From the NCBI GenBank assembly GCA_035399845.1, contig DAOPJV010000006.1, positions 101,735 through 165,734 of the forward strand: a DNA stretch of 64,000 bases, written 5' to 3'. The stretch's first letter is position 1. Each line of letters starts with the position of its first letter. Under the pieces are notes generated by a model, which saw only the letters and a list, made by a program, of their open reading frames with translations, was not told the DNA's origin and searched no databases. Source of the DNA: ECT2AJA-110-A sp035399845 (lineage in GTDB: Bacteria > Planctomycetota > Phycisphaerae > UBA1845 > UTPLA1). Both the position numbers and the translations under genes were made by a program. Positions 10,072 to 19,863 of the stretch are shown here, in pieces.

Positions 10072-11012
10072 GATTTCTTCCCCCTGGATGCGGGAACCAC
10101 CTCGTCGCCCGGCGCCATCATCGCAACGAACCGCCTGGCCTGAGGCGAAAGGAATCGACCTTTTCGAAGGACAACGCCATAGGATCGCTTCGGGAAAAAA
10201 CGCGTCGCGTCGAACGTCGCCAGCGTCTCATTCCCCGCGAGGCAGATGCTCATGACGATGGACACACCCAGCCCCAACTCGACGTAGCGCTTGATGACTT
10301 CCCAGCCGCCCGCCTCGACACGCACTCGATATGCGAGTCCATGTCGATTGAAGACGGTGTCAACAATCCGCCACGTCGTCAGCTCCTGCGGAGGCAGGAT
10401 CAGCGGCTGGGCGCTGATGTCCCTGATCGAGATGCGCTTTCTGCGGGTCAGCGGGTGATCCAACGCCGTGATCAGGATCGGATCGTACGTGAACAACCGC
10501 CGATACTCGATGTCGGGCGCCTCGCTCAACATCGACCCCACGGCGAAGTCCACCGCCCCATCCCGCAGCATGATGAGTCCTTCGCGTCCAGTGACGTTGT
10601 GGAGTCGCAGCTGCACGTTCGGGAACTGATCGCAGTACCGCCGGATGTACTCCGGCAGCAGGTAAAGGATGGTCGACTCCCCCGCCGCAATGTCCAGTGT
10701 GCCGTCGTCGACCTGATCGCGACGCGCGGCAAACACATCCTGGAGCGAGTCCATCCCCTCGACCAGCGACGACGCGAGGTCGTAGAGAAGCCGGCCATCG
10801 GGCGTCAGCTCCACTTTGGGCCCCCGGCGTTCAAACAACGTCGTGTGAAACTCCCGCTCGAGCGCCTGGATCTGAAGGGACACCGAGGGCTGACTGAGCA
10901 TCATTCGATCCGCCGCCCTCGAAAAACTGCCCGTCCGGGCGGCGTGGCAGAACCCGCGGAGCTGCTGCAACCGGTTTTGCTTGTAGTAACGGGGATTCGG
11001 AGTTGAAGGCAT
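10068..11012 (-). CDS. LysR-family transcriptional regulator, probable glyoxylate-shunt regulator
   Basis: A 314-residue LysR-type regulator. The winged helix-turn-helix covers about residues 14-72 (FCHAARTGSFSRAADRMMLS, then QPSVSLQIQALE), followed by a periplasmic-binding-protein-like effector domain from about 95 to 300. The ATG has a good ribosome site (GGGAGG) 6 bp upstream. It is divergent from aceB with a 182-bp gap that contains an AT-rich inverted repeat, the classic arrangement for a LysR protein controlling its neighbour. The effector-domain style resembles the CysB-like subgroup. Control of aceBA and aceK is inferred from position only. Confidence 0.88.
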   Translation of the reverse strand: MPSTPNPRYYKQNRLQQLRGFCHAARTGSFSRAADRMMLSQPSVSLQIQALEREFHTTLFERRGPKVELTPDGRLLYDLASSLVEGMDSLQDVFAARRDQVDDGTLDIAAGESTILYLLPEYIRRYCDQFPNVQLRLHNVTGREGLIMLRDGAVDFAVGSMLSEAPDIEYRRLFTYDPILITALDHPLTRRKRISIRDISAQPLILPPQELTTWRIVDTVFNRHGLAYRVRVEAGGWEVIKRYVELGLGVSIVMSICLAGNETLATFDATRFFPKRSYGVVLRKGRFLSPQARRFVAMMAPGDEVVPASRGKKS

Positions 11013-11036
11013 GATGCGCCTCCCAGGATTGAGGAT

Positions 11037-11076
11037 GTCAATATCTATATATTAACATTATTGATTCGTCAAATGT
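11037..11076. promoter_or_regulatory. candidate LysR operator/promoter between lysR-aceK and aceBA
   Basis: This is the only strongly AT-rich stretch in the 182-bp divergent gap. It contains a perfect inverted repeat, TCAATA at 11038-11043 and TATTGA at 11059-11064, separated by 15 bp, with ATCTATATATTAACAT between the arms. LysR proteins usually bind interrupted dyads with AT-rich centres near divergent promoters. The assignment rests on position and symmetry; no binding data can be seen. Confidence 0.5.
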
Positions 11077-11194
11077 TCTCTTCCGCAGTAGAAAAGACGT
11101 CACAGTTCCATGGCGGATCAGGCGTCCTGATTCGGCGCGGGATCGTCGGCGCCGACGCGCCTCCGTCAATGACCGCGAGGAAGGAGCGTCGCGA

Positions 11195-12825
11195 ATGTCA
11201 CGCCATGCGGCCCATTCGGGCCTCGATCAGGTTGACATCTCGGGCGTCTGGCGGCGCGAATACGATTCGATACTCACGCCGGCCGCCCTCAGTTTCATTG
11301 CGGATTTACAACGGACGTTCAACGCGGACCTGAACGCGCTGCGCTCGCGGCGGCGAACCGCGCAGGCCGAGTTCGACGCCGGATTCACGCCCGACTTTCT
11401 CCCCGCGACCCGAACCATCCGAGAAGGAAAATGGCGCGTCGCGCCGATCCCGCGGGACCTTCGGGATCGGCGCGTCGAGATCACGGGGCCGACCGATCGA
11501 AAGATGGTCATCAACGCCCTGAACAGTGGCGCCAGCGCGTTTCTTGCGGACTTCGAAGACGCCAACGCGCCGACATGGTCCAACATGCTCGAGGGCCAGA
11601 TCAATCTCCGTGACGCCGTCGATCGGACGATCACCTGGACGAGCGAGACGAACAGGCGTTACACCCTGAACGACGACATCGCGACATTACTCGTCAGGCC
11701 CCGCGGCTGGGCCCTGCCCGAACGGCACATGCAGGTCGATGGCGAGCCGATGTCCGGCGCCCTCTTCGACTTCGGTCTCTATTTCTTTCACAACGCCCGC
11801 CGCCTGCTCGACAACGGCTCAGGCCCCTACTTCTACCTGCCGAAACTGGAAAGCCACCTCGAAGCGCGACTCTGGAACGACGTGTTCCAGTACACGCAGG
11901 ACATTCTGGGATTTCCGCGCGGCTCGATTCGGGCAACGGTTCTCATCGAGCACCTCTCCGCCGCCTTCGAAGCGGAAGAGATTCTCCATGAACTGCGCGA
12001 GCACGCTTCCGGCCTGAACTGCGGTCGCTGGGATTACATCTTCAGCATCATCAAACGGTTTCGCGCCAATCCCGACTACGTCTTTCCCGATCGCGCTCAG
12101 GTCACGATGACCACGCCCTGCATGGAGGCGTACTATCGCCATGTCATCAGGGTCTGTCACAAACGTGGCGCCCATGCGATTGGCGGGATGGCGGCGCAGA
12201 TTCCGGTCAGGAACGATCCCGTGGCAAATGAAGCGGCGCTGGCGAAGGTCCGCGCCGACAAGATACGCGAAGCGACGGAGGGACATGACGGCACATGGGT
12301 CGCGCATCCGGGGCTCGTCCCGGTTGCAAAGGAGGTCTTTGACAAACACATGCCGAACCCGAATCAGATCGATCGCCGGCGCGACGATGTCAGGGTTCGG
12401 GCGGCGGATCTGATCGCCGTTCCCACGGGGTCCATCACTGAGGAGGGGCTGCGGATCAACGTCAACGTCGGCGTGCAGTACCTGGAATCCTGGCTTCGGG
12501 GAATCGGCTGCGTGCCGCTCTACCACCTGATGGAGGACGCCGCCACGGCGGAAATATCGAGATCGCAGGTCTGGCAGTGGATTCGCCACGAACGCGGCGT
12601 GTTGGTCGACGGCCGCAGGATCACGAAGGCGTTATTCCGGCGGATACTCAGCGAGGAGCTCGGTGAAATCGAGTCAGCGCTCGGCGCGAAACGCTGTCGG
12701 AGCGGGAGGTTCGAGACCGCGTCGCGCCTGTTTGATCGCGTTTCGACCGCCGATGTTCTTCCGGACTTCCTGACGCTTGTGGCGTATGACGAACTTGAGG
12801 ACGGATCAGACGGGAGGACCCGACA

Positions 12826-12829
<4 letters not shown>
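11195..12829 (+). CDS. aceB: malate synthase A
   Basis: A 544-residue enzyme that condenses glyoxylate with acetyl-CoA to give malate. The length fits malate synthase A (about 530-545), not the 720-residue G form. The family signature KMVINALNSGASAFLADFED followed by NAPTW is at about residues 103-127. The blocks HLSAAFEAEEILHELREHASGLNCGRWDYIFS and VTMTTPCMEAYYRHVIRVCH are visible in parts. The start ATG follows a strong ribosome site (GGAAGGAG at about 11180). Its last codons overlap the isocitrate lyase start (ATGA), so aceB and aceA form one operon. Confidence 0.96.
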
Positions 12830-14127
<1,298 letters not shown>

Positions 14128-14232
14128 TAGAATGTGAAGCCGTCGCGATCTGGCGACACTGACGGAGCTTTCGTGACGCCCCGTCACTGCGCGCCGACTT
14201 TGGCGCATTGCGCCCACTGCGAGGTTCGAACC

Positions 14233-15414
14233 ATGGCGTACGCCATTCCACCGATCGCCCCACCCGTCCGCACTCTGCTGGGCCCCGGTCCCAGCAACGT
14301 ACATCCGCGCGTCCTCCAGGCGATGGCGTCGCCCATCGTCGGCCATCTGGATCCTTATTATCTGAAGATGATGGATGAGATTCAGGTCATGTTGCGCGAG
14401 ACCTTCCGAACGAAGAATCGCGCCACGTTCGCCGTCAGCGGCACGGGCTCCGCCGGCCAGGAGGCGACAATTGCCAATCTCGTTGAGCCCGGCGACGCAA
14501 TCGTAATCGGCGTCAACGGCGTCTTCGGAGAACGCCTCGCTGAAATGGCCCGCCGTGCGGGCGGCGACGTCACGCGTCTGGAGCGCCCGTGGGGAACCGT
14601 CTTTTCGCCCGAGGATCTCAAGACCGCCCTCGCGAAGGTCCGCCCCAGGGTCGTCGCCATCGTCATGGCGGAGACATCGACGGGCGCCATGCAGCCGATC
14701 GAAGACATCGCGCGACTCGTCCACGACGCCGGCGCGCTTCTCCTCGTCGACGCGGTCACGGCGCTGGGCGGCATTCCTGTCGAAGTCGATCAATGGGGAA
14801 TCGACGCCATCTATTCCGGCACGCAGAAGTGTCTGAGCTGTCCGCCCGGCCTGGCGCCCGTTTCGTTCAACGATCGCGCCGTCGCCGCCATCACGGCCAG
14901 AAAGCAACCGCCGCACAGTTGGTACCTGGATGTCTCAATGCTGACTTCCTACTGGGGCGAACAGCGCGCCTACCATCACACGGCGCCGATCAACATGACG
15001 TACGCCCTTCACGAAGCGCTGCGACTGATCCTTGAGGAAGGGCTCGACGCCTGCTTTCTCCGCCATCGGCGCCATCACGAGGCGCTCGCCGCCGGCCTTG
15101 CGGCGATCGGAATTGAATTCGTTCCCGAAGAGTCCTCCCGACTGCCGCAGCTCAACGCCGTGCGGATTCCGCCCAACGTCGACGATCTGACGATTCGCAG
15201 ATCACTCCTCGAGCGATTCGGCATCGAAATCGGCGGAGGTCTGGGCCCCTTCAAGGGCAAAGTCTGGCGGATCGGCCTGATGGGCCATGGCGCCCGACAG
15301 GAGAGCGTCCTGTGCCTGCTCGCGGCGCTGGAAACGCTGCTGTTCGAGCAAAAGGCAATCTCCGAAGTCGGCGCCGGCGTTGCCGCGGCAACATCGCAAT
15401 ACCAGCGAGCCTGA
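14233..15414 (+). CDS. alanine-glyoxylate / serine-pyruvate type aminotransferase
   Basis: I chose ATG 14233 (GAGG ribosome site 9 bp upstream); the frame is open from 14134 but the extra 33 residues are not family-like. The 393-residue product is a fold-type I PLP enzyme of the AGT/SPT family. N-terminal LGPGPSNVHPRVLQAM is typical. The PLP lysine is K199 in YSGTQKCLSCPPGLAP, with the cofactor-binding Asp at 173 (LLVDAVTALGG). Its placement 105 bp after isocitrate lyase suggests that it converts glyoxylate to glycine with alanine or serine as donor. Which donor is used cannot be read from the sequence. Confidence 0.92.
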   Translation: MAYAIPPIAPPVRTLLGPGPSNVHPRVLQAMASPIVGHLDPYYLKMMDEIQVMLRETFRTKNRATFAVSGTGSAGQEATIANLVEPGDAIVIGVNGVFGERLAEMARRAGGDVTRLERPWGTVFSPEDLKTALAKVRPRVVAIVMAETSTGAMQPIEDIARLVHDAGALLLVDAVTALGGIPVEVDQWGIDAIYSGTQKCLSCPPGLAPVSFNDRAVAAITARKQPPHSWYLDVSMLTSYWGEQRAYHHTAPINMTYALHEALRLILEEGLDACFLRHRRHHEALAAGLAAIGIEFVPEESSRLPQLNAVRIPPNVDDLTIRRSLLERFGIEIGGGLGPFKGKVWRIGLMGHGARQESVLCLLAALETLLFEQKAISEVGAGVAAATSQYQRA

Positions 15415-15464
15415 TGTCCGATTCGCTGAGTCAGGTCACAACTGCGCCATGGCGCCCGACTTCG

Positions 15465-17483
15465 TCAGTTCATCAGCAGTTCGTCGACAAAGCCCTGAAT
15501 GTCCTGACTGTCGAGAAGCCCGTCGCCGTTGAGGTCGCCGGCGCACTTCCCATAGTCGCCGGATCCCTCAGGCGCAATCATCGCCTCGACAAAGGCCGGT
15601 CCGTCCGTCCCCAGGTCCAGCGTGAAGTCGCCGTTCATGTCGCCCGGCGTGCATGTCGTGAATGATGCGTCCATCTCCGCCCACGCGCCATAGCCTTCGA
15701 TCGATCGATAGGAACGCACGCGAACGCGACAGTCGTTCCCGGACAGGAGCGGATACCAGGTCGCGCTCGTTTCGCCCACGTCCGTCAGCGCGACCACATC
15801 CTCCCAGACCGTCAGTTCCTGCGTCATCGCCAGATCGTCGATCCACACGGTATCCGACCCGCTCGAGACACTTCCGTCCTTCGTGTACACCCATTGCAGG
15901 ATGTGATCGCCCTCGGGGAGAACCGTTGAATACTGCGTCCAGCCAATCGTCCCCGACCGCTGAAATACGAACTCGCCGTCAATGTAGAATCGGAACCAGT
16001 CGTACCCCGATTCCGAATTCACGCGGTACCAGAAACTCAGTGGACCGCCGACGGCCGGCAGGTCGAGCCACGATTCCTCGTCATCATTGATATCGCCTGC
16101 ACGGGCGGAGCGTAACCCCGTGTGCGGCGATGTTGTCGCGACGAACCAGTTGGCGTCTCCGCCCGTCTCATACGCCGGGTCCAGTTGCGTCAGCTCGAAC
16201 CCGTCGCTCCACGCGTCCACTTCCGTCGCATTCGTCGTGCCCTGGACCTGGAATCTCGCGCTCGGATCGCCGCTCCACTGAATCCCGATCCCCGAGACCG
16301 GCGATTGGGGGGCGCCCGGCGTCGGCGCGAGGACTTGCGTCTTCCACAGCGCCGCATCCACCCACGTCGCGTCGCCGGCGGAGACCGACACGTTGGTCAC
16401 GACCTGATGGTCGAATCCCACGGCGTCAAATCGCAGGTCATACACGCCCGGCTCCACCATTCGATGGTAGTCACCAACATCCGGATCGCTGAAGACGTCG
16501 TGATCGCGGTCGACAATTCGACAGGTGGCCGCCAGCGCGGTTCCATCGGCGGCCGACGTCACGAGCCCCCGAATCCCCCAAAGGCAGGTCTCCATGTAGC
16601 TCAGCATCGACTCCCGATTCTCCGACCAGAACTGCGGAATCAACGACGCCGAAGGACGATCCAGATTGCTGACCTCGATCGTGACTTCATTCGTTCCCAT
16701 GTAGCGATAGCTCCAGTCCTGCATCCCACCGAAGATCGAATACCAGTCGGCGCCGTTCGTGATGCCGTGATAGAACGAGGAGCTGTTCCACATCGGCGGG
16801 TTGTACCGGGAATAGGTTTCGCTGATCAGAACGAACATCGCCTCGTCGGGCGTCGGCGAGAAGACACTGGCGCCATCGGCGTTGGAATCGAACGGATAGT
16901 TCACGACCAGCGTGCCGCAATGGTAGTTCGCCGCCAGCGTGAAGGATCGCCCCCTGCACCAGTTGACAATATTGGCCGTCTCGGGCGCGCGATTCGCCCC
17001 GGAGTTCTCGGGGCTTGTGAACGGATCCGGAAAATCGCGATTCAGGTTCACGCCCTGCGCGTTCTCGCGCGTGTTGGCGACATAGCCGTCCGGGTTCATG
17101 CACGGAACGATCCAGATTTCAATCGAGTCCACAATCGACTTGATACGGGCGTCTGTGTCGTAGTTCGTGGTCAGCTCGTCAATGAGCATGAGGCAGAGCT
17201 CGACGCCCACGACTTCATCACCGTGCATCGACGAGATGTATCGAAACTCCGGCTCATCCTCTTCGACGCCGACATTGTCCGTAATGCACAACGCCCACAT
17301 CGTGCGGCCCTGGACGGTCTGTCCGAGGTTGACGCGCATGCAGATGTCCGGGTAGTTCGCCTCCGCCGCCAGCAGCGCCGCTTCGACCTGAGGATACGTG
17401 TGGTATTGCTGCGCCATCGCAGTCGCAGCGTTCATCGAAAGCAACCCCAAGACGACGCCAGTGGAAAACCTCGTTTTCGTCAT
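15465..17483 (-). CDS. secreted zinc carboxypeptidase (M14) with dockerin-like C-terminus
   Basis: I chose ATG 17483 because GGGGAGG lies 8-9 bp upstream; the frame is open to 17552. The 672-residue protein has a signal peptide at 1-24 (ending TAMAQ). The M14 catalytic set is complete: HGDE at 87-90 (zinc ligands H87 and E90), H188 in ANYHCG, NPDGY 130-134, NLNRDF 147-152 and the general base E270 in VTIEVSN. Downstream come a carboxypeptidase-regulatory-like fold (~315-385), a beta-sandwich region, and a C-terminal pair of Ca-binding dockerin-like repeats (GDMNGDFTLD, GDLNGDGLLDSQD). It probably trims extracellular peptides. The C-terminal unit matches that of the giant protein ending at 34612. 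Confidence 0.92.
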   Translation of the reverse strand: MTKTRFSTGVVLGLLSMNAATAMAQQYHTYPQVEAALLAAEANYPDICMRVNLGQTVQGRTMWALCITDNVGVEEDEPEFRYISSMHGDEVVGVELCLMLIDELTTNYDTDARIKSIVDSIEIWIVPCMNPDGYVANTRENAQGVNLNRDFPDPFTSPENSGANRAPETANIVNWCRGRSFTLAANYHCGTLVVNYPFDSNADGASVFSPTPDEAMFVLISETYSRYNPPMWNSSSFYHGITNGADWYSIFGGMQDWSYRYMGTNEVTIEVSNLDRPSASLIPQFWSENRESMLSYMETCLWGIRGLVTSAADGTALAATCRIVDRDHDVFSDPDVGDYHRMVEPGVYDLRFDAVGFDHQVVTNVSVSAGDATWVDAALWKTQVLAPTPGAPQSPVSGIGIQWSGDPSARFQVQGTTNATEVDAWSDGFELTQLDPAYETGGDANWFVATTSPHTGLRSARAGDINDDEESWLDLPAVGGPLSFWYRVNSESGYDWFRFYIDGEFVFQRSGTIGWTQYSTVLPEGDHILQWVYTKDGSVSSGSDTVWIDDLAMTQELTVWEDVVALTDVGETSATWYPLLSGNDCRVRVRSYRSIEGYGAWAEMDASFTTCTPGDMNGDFTLDLGTDGPAFVEAMIAPEGSGDYGKCAGDLNGDGLLDSQDIQGFVDELLMN

Positions 17484-17786
17484 CCCTGCGACCTCCCCGT
17501 TTGTCATGTGATTCGAACAACGCGCCGGCCGGCGCCGTCTCGCTGCGCGCACAGACGGCGACTCGGAGCGTCCGTCGCTCCGGCCGTGACAGTCCTCATT
17601 TCTTCAGGAAGAAGACGATTCGAACAGGCTGTGGATACAGACGCCTGGCCCATGACCGCGTCTCGCGGAGATGATCGCAGATCGCCTCGCATCGAATCGT
17701 CGTCCGATCTGTGGCGGGCGCGCAAACCCCCTCGCGCCCACGCCCATCTTAACCCGCGACGATCCGCGACTCTACGACATCGTCGC

Positions 17787-17804
17787 CAAATATGGACATA
17801 TTTG
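17787..17804. promoter_or_regulatory. AT-rich 18-bp palindrome
   Basis: CAAATATG and CATATTTG are perfect 8-bp arms around a 2-bp GA centre, in otherwise GC-rich DNA, flanked on both sides by GTCGCC. This is the shape of a dimeric repressor operator. It lies about 300 bp upstream of the carboxypeptidase start. No regulator can be named. Confidence 0.35.
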
Positions 17805-17946
17805 TCGCCATTGGGCGATATCGGCGGCCCGCTCAAACCGACATCGTTTTGGCGCCATTTGAAGCCCGAAGAAAAAGCGAGGTGAATTGGGGACGATCCG
17901 ATTTCAAAGAGCGCGGTTCAGCACGGGCGCGAGCGCTCCGACGCGC

Positions 17947-17974
17947 GGCGCCGCCCGTGTATTCGGGCGGCGCC
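17947..17974 (-). terminator. GC hairpin downstream of the PEP-CTERM gene
   Basis: GGCGCCGCCCG and CGGGCGGCGCC form a perfect 11-bp stem with a 6-nt loop (TGTATT), about 94 bp past the stop of the PEP-CTERM gene. There is no U-run after it, so it is either a factor-dependent terminator, a transcript stabiliser or a non-functional repeat. Confidence 0.35.
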
Positions 17975-18067
17975 GCCCCCAAAGCCATTCATCCGGCGCC
18001 CGTTGGGAGGCGCCGCAAATGGCCGCGGCGGAGATTTCCACCCCACGTATGGGGTTGCGAGGCGAAT

Positions 18068-18880
18068 CTAGCGAGTCCGGGGATTTCGATTCTCTGTCAA
18101 GCCGTCCTGGGGGCGCCGTCGGCGTCCTGTGATCACGATGGCGCCGACCAGGCACATGACGACGCTTGCCGGTTCGGGGACTGTCACGGGCGCCGTGATG
18201 AATCCGATATCATCAAACCAAAGCCGATTGTCACCGCCTGCGCCGCCGTCGTACGTCAGCGAAAAGCCCGTGAAGTAGTCATTCGCCGGCGCCCGCAGCC
18301 CGAAGAACGTGTCCCCCATCGTGGCCGGCTCGAACATGTGTCGCGTGGCGGCGAGACTTCCGCCCGAGGCGAGCGCCCCGGTCACACTCACGTTTCCATA
18401 GTCGCGGTTGTTCACGCTCAGCGTCGTCACACCGAAGGCGACGACACGCTCGTCGGGAACGCCATTGAGGATGTTCGTGAAGCCGAACGCCGTGTAGTTG
18501 TAGCCGCCCTCCGGTGTGGACGCGAACACAGACGTCCCCGAAATCGCCGTCGGCGATGCGGTGGCGACACCACTGGCGACGTTCGTTCCGTCGATCGCTT
18601 CAAACAGGAGCGTTTTGCTCTGACTCACGCCATATTCCAGCGGCAGGGAGCTGAATACAAAGCCGTCGTTCACTCCCCCGCGATCATCGGCGAACGCGTC
18701 CGCGATCTCCGACGTGAACTGCGACAGCGAAATGTTGGAACCTGACGCCTCGAAGTCGATCGTGTTCGCCTGCGCCGTGTTTTCGTCGTACACACCGACC
18801 GTTGGCGCCGCCAGCGCGACTTCGCCTCCCGACACCAACACGATCACCGCCAATACCAGGTACCTGCTCGAGAATGGCAT
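18068..18880 (-). CDS. PEP-CTERM sorting domain protein
   Basis: A 270-residue exported protein with a signal peptide at 1-24 (LVLAVIVLVSGGEVALAA). The body is low-complexity, beta-rich and has no catalytic motif. Near the C-terminus, VPEPASVVMCLVGAIVITG followed by RRRR is a textbook PEP-CTERM tripartite signal: VPEP, transmembrane helix, basic cluster. Such signals are handled by an exosortase and are linked to exopolysaccharide-producing bacteria. Oddly, about 14 further residues follow the arginine cluster; most PEP-CTERM proteins end there. The exosortase gene is not in this window. The role of the mature protein is unknown. Confidence 0.85.
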   Translation of the reverse strand: MPFSSRYLVLAVIVLVSGGEVALAAPTVGVYDENTAQANTIDFEASGSNISLSQFTSEIADAFADDRGGVNDGFVFSSLPLEYGVSQSKTLLFEAIDGTNVASGVATASPTAISGTSVFASTPEGGYNYTAFGFTNILNGVPDERVVAFGVTTLSVNNRDYGNVSVTGALASGGSLAATRHMFEPATMGDTFFGLRAPANDYFTGFSLTYDGGAGGDNRLWFDDIGFITAPVTVPEPASVVMCLVGAIVITGRRRRPQDGLTENRNPRTR

Positions 18881-19215
18881 TTGTTTCCTCCCATCAGCAT
18901 GCGCCGATCTGGCGCATCCACACAGACACGCTGCTCAGTTCGATCGCTCGCCCCGGCGCCGGCGTTCGGAACCGGGATCGATCGCCAATTTGAATCACTG
19001 ACGTCATCCACCACGCGACCGGCGTCGGGATCGCCGAAACGCCCGGAAACGGCCTGCGGGCGGCGCCATCCGACGCAAGACTGTTCCAACGCCGCTCCAT
19101 CGGGCTAGAATGAACATCTATCTGAATCGAGGCCCGGCGCCGCGACGGAACACCGATTCATGATGTCAGTGCGCCAGTTCGACAGTCGTCGGACCATCGA
19201 AGGCGGTTTTTTCTG
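18881..19215. other. divergent intergenic region upstream of the ECF sigma gene
   Basis: 335 bp between the PEP-CTERM gene and the sigma-factor gene. No convincing gene is seen. A TAGAAT hexamer at about 19105-19110 could be a -10 element for the sigma gene, but no good -35 partner is visible. Confidence 0.4.
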
Positions 19216-19785
19216 ATGAGTATGGGACCCGTCAATGAAGTGACCCGTCTCCTGAAGGCGATCCAGGCGGGCGACGCCGGATCGTCCGAGGCCCTGCTTC
19301 CGCTCGTCTACGAGGAGCTTCGGAAGCTCGCCGCCTCACACATGGCCCGGGAACGCCCGGGACAGACGCTCCAGCCGACAGCCCTCGTCCACGAGGCCTA
19401 CCTGCGCCTCATTGGCGGAAACGACGTCGATTGGAACAACCGTGGTCACTTCTTCGGGGCCGCCGCCCAGGCGATGCGGCGAATCCTTGTCGAACAGGCG
19501 CGCAGGCGTGGCCGCATCAAGCGCGGTGGCGATCTCCAGCGCGTCCCGCTAGAGGACCTTCCCGACGGAAGAAACACCGACGAGATCGATTTCGTGGTCC
19601 TCGATGAGGCCCTGCGGCGCATGGAATTGGAGGACGAGCGCATGGCGCGCGTCGTCATGCTCCGCTTCTTCGCCGGTCTCAGCGTCGAGGACACGGCGGA
19701 AGTCATGGGCGTGTCGCCGATGACCGTCAAGCGCGACTGGTCCTGCGCAAAGGCGTGGCTCTACGATGAACTCAACGCCGACTGA
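19216..19785 (+). CDS. ECF-type RNA polymerase sigma factor (planctomycete subfamily)
   Basis: A 189-residue sigma-70-like protein. Region 2 is around residues 12-95, including LVYEELRKLAASHMARERPG and ALVHEAYLRLIGG; region 4 is at about 130-185 with the helix-turn-helix VEDTAEVMGVSPMTVKRDW. The sequence style (LQPTALVHEAYLRL, HFFGAAAQAMRRILVEQARR) is that of the ECF subfamily expanded in planctomycetes, which usually sits beside Ser/Thr kinases instead of classical anti-sigma factors. The kinase gene follows 78 bp downstream, and control of the sigma factor by phosphorylation is a reasonable inference. Start codons at 19216 and 19222 are both possible. Confidence 0.93.
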   Translation: MSMGPVNEVTRLLKAIQAGDAGSSEALLPLVYEELRKLAASHMARERPGQTLQPTALVHEAYLRLIGGNDVDWNNRGHFFGAAAQAMRRILVEQARRRGRIKRGGDLQRVPLEDLPDGRNTDEIDFVVLDEALRRMELEDERMARVVMLRFFAGLSVEDTAEVMGVSPMTVKRDWSCAKAWLYDELNAD

Positions 19786-19863
19786 TGGCAGACCGCCAGG
19801 CGCGGCGGCCCTCGCTCCGGTCCGCCCTCCATCGCGGCGGTCGTGGTCACGGAAGACGCAATC

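Larger units (their letters stand above)
17484..18067. other. 584-bp intergenic region with palindrome and hairpin
   Basis: No convincing gene is seen. The stretch holds an 18-bp near-perfect palindrome at 17787-17804 and a perfect 11-bp-stem hairpin at 17947-17974, both listed separately. Open frames on the plus strand here are short or run antisense through the carboxypeptidase gene. Confidence 0.6.

Noticed and set aside
16122..17885. Plus-strand open frame of 587 codons opposite the carboxypeptidase
   Set aside because: Antisense shadow; Arg/His-rich without domain, while the other strand has a full M14 active site.
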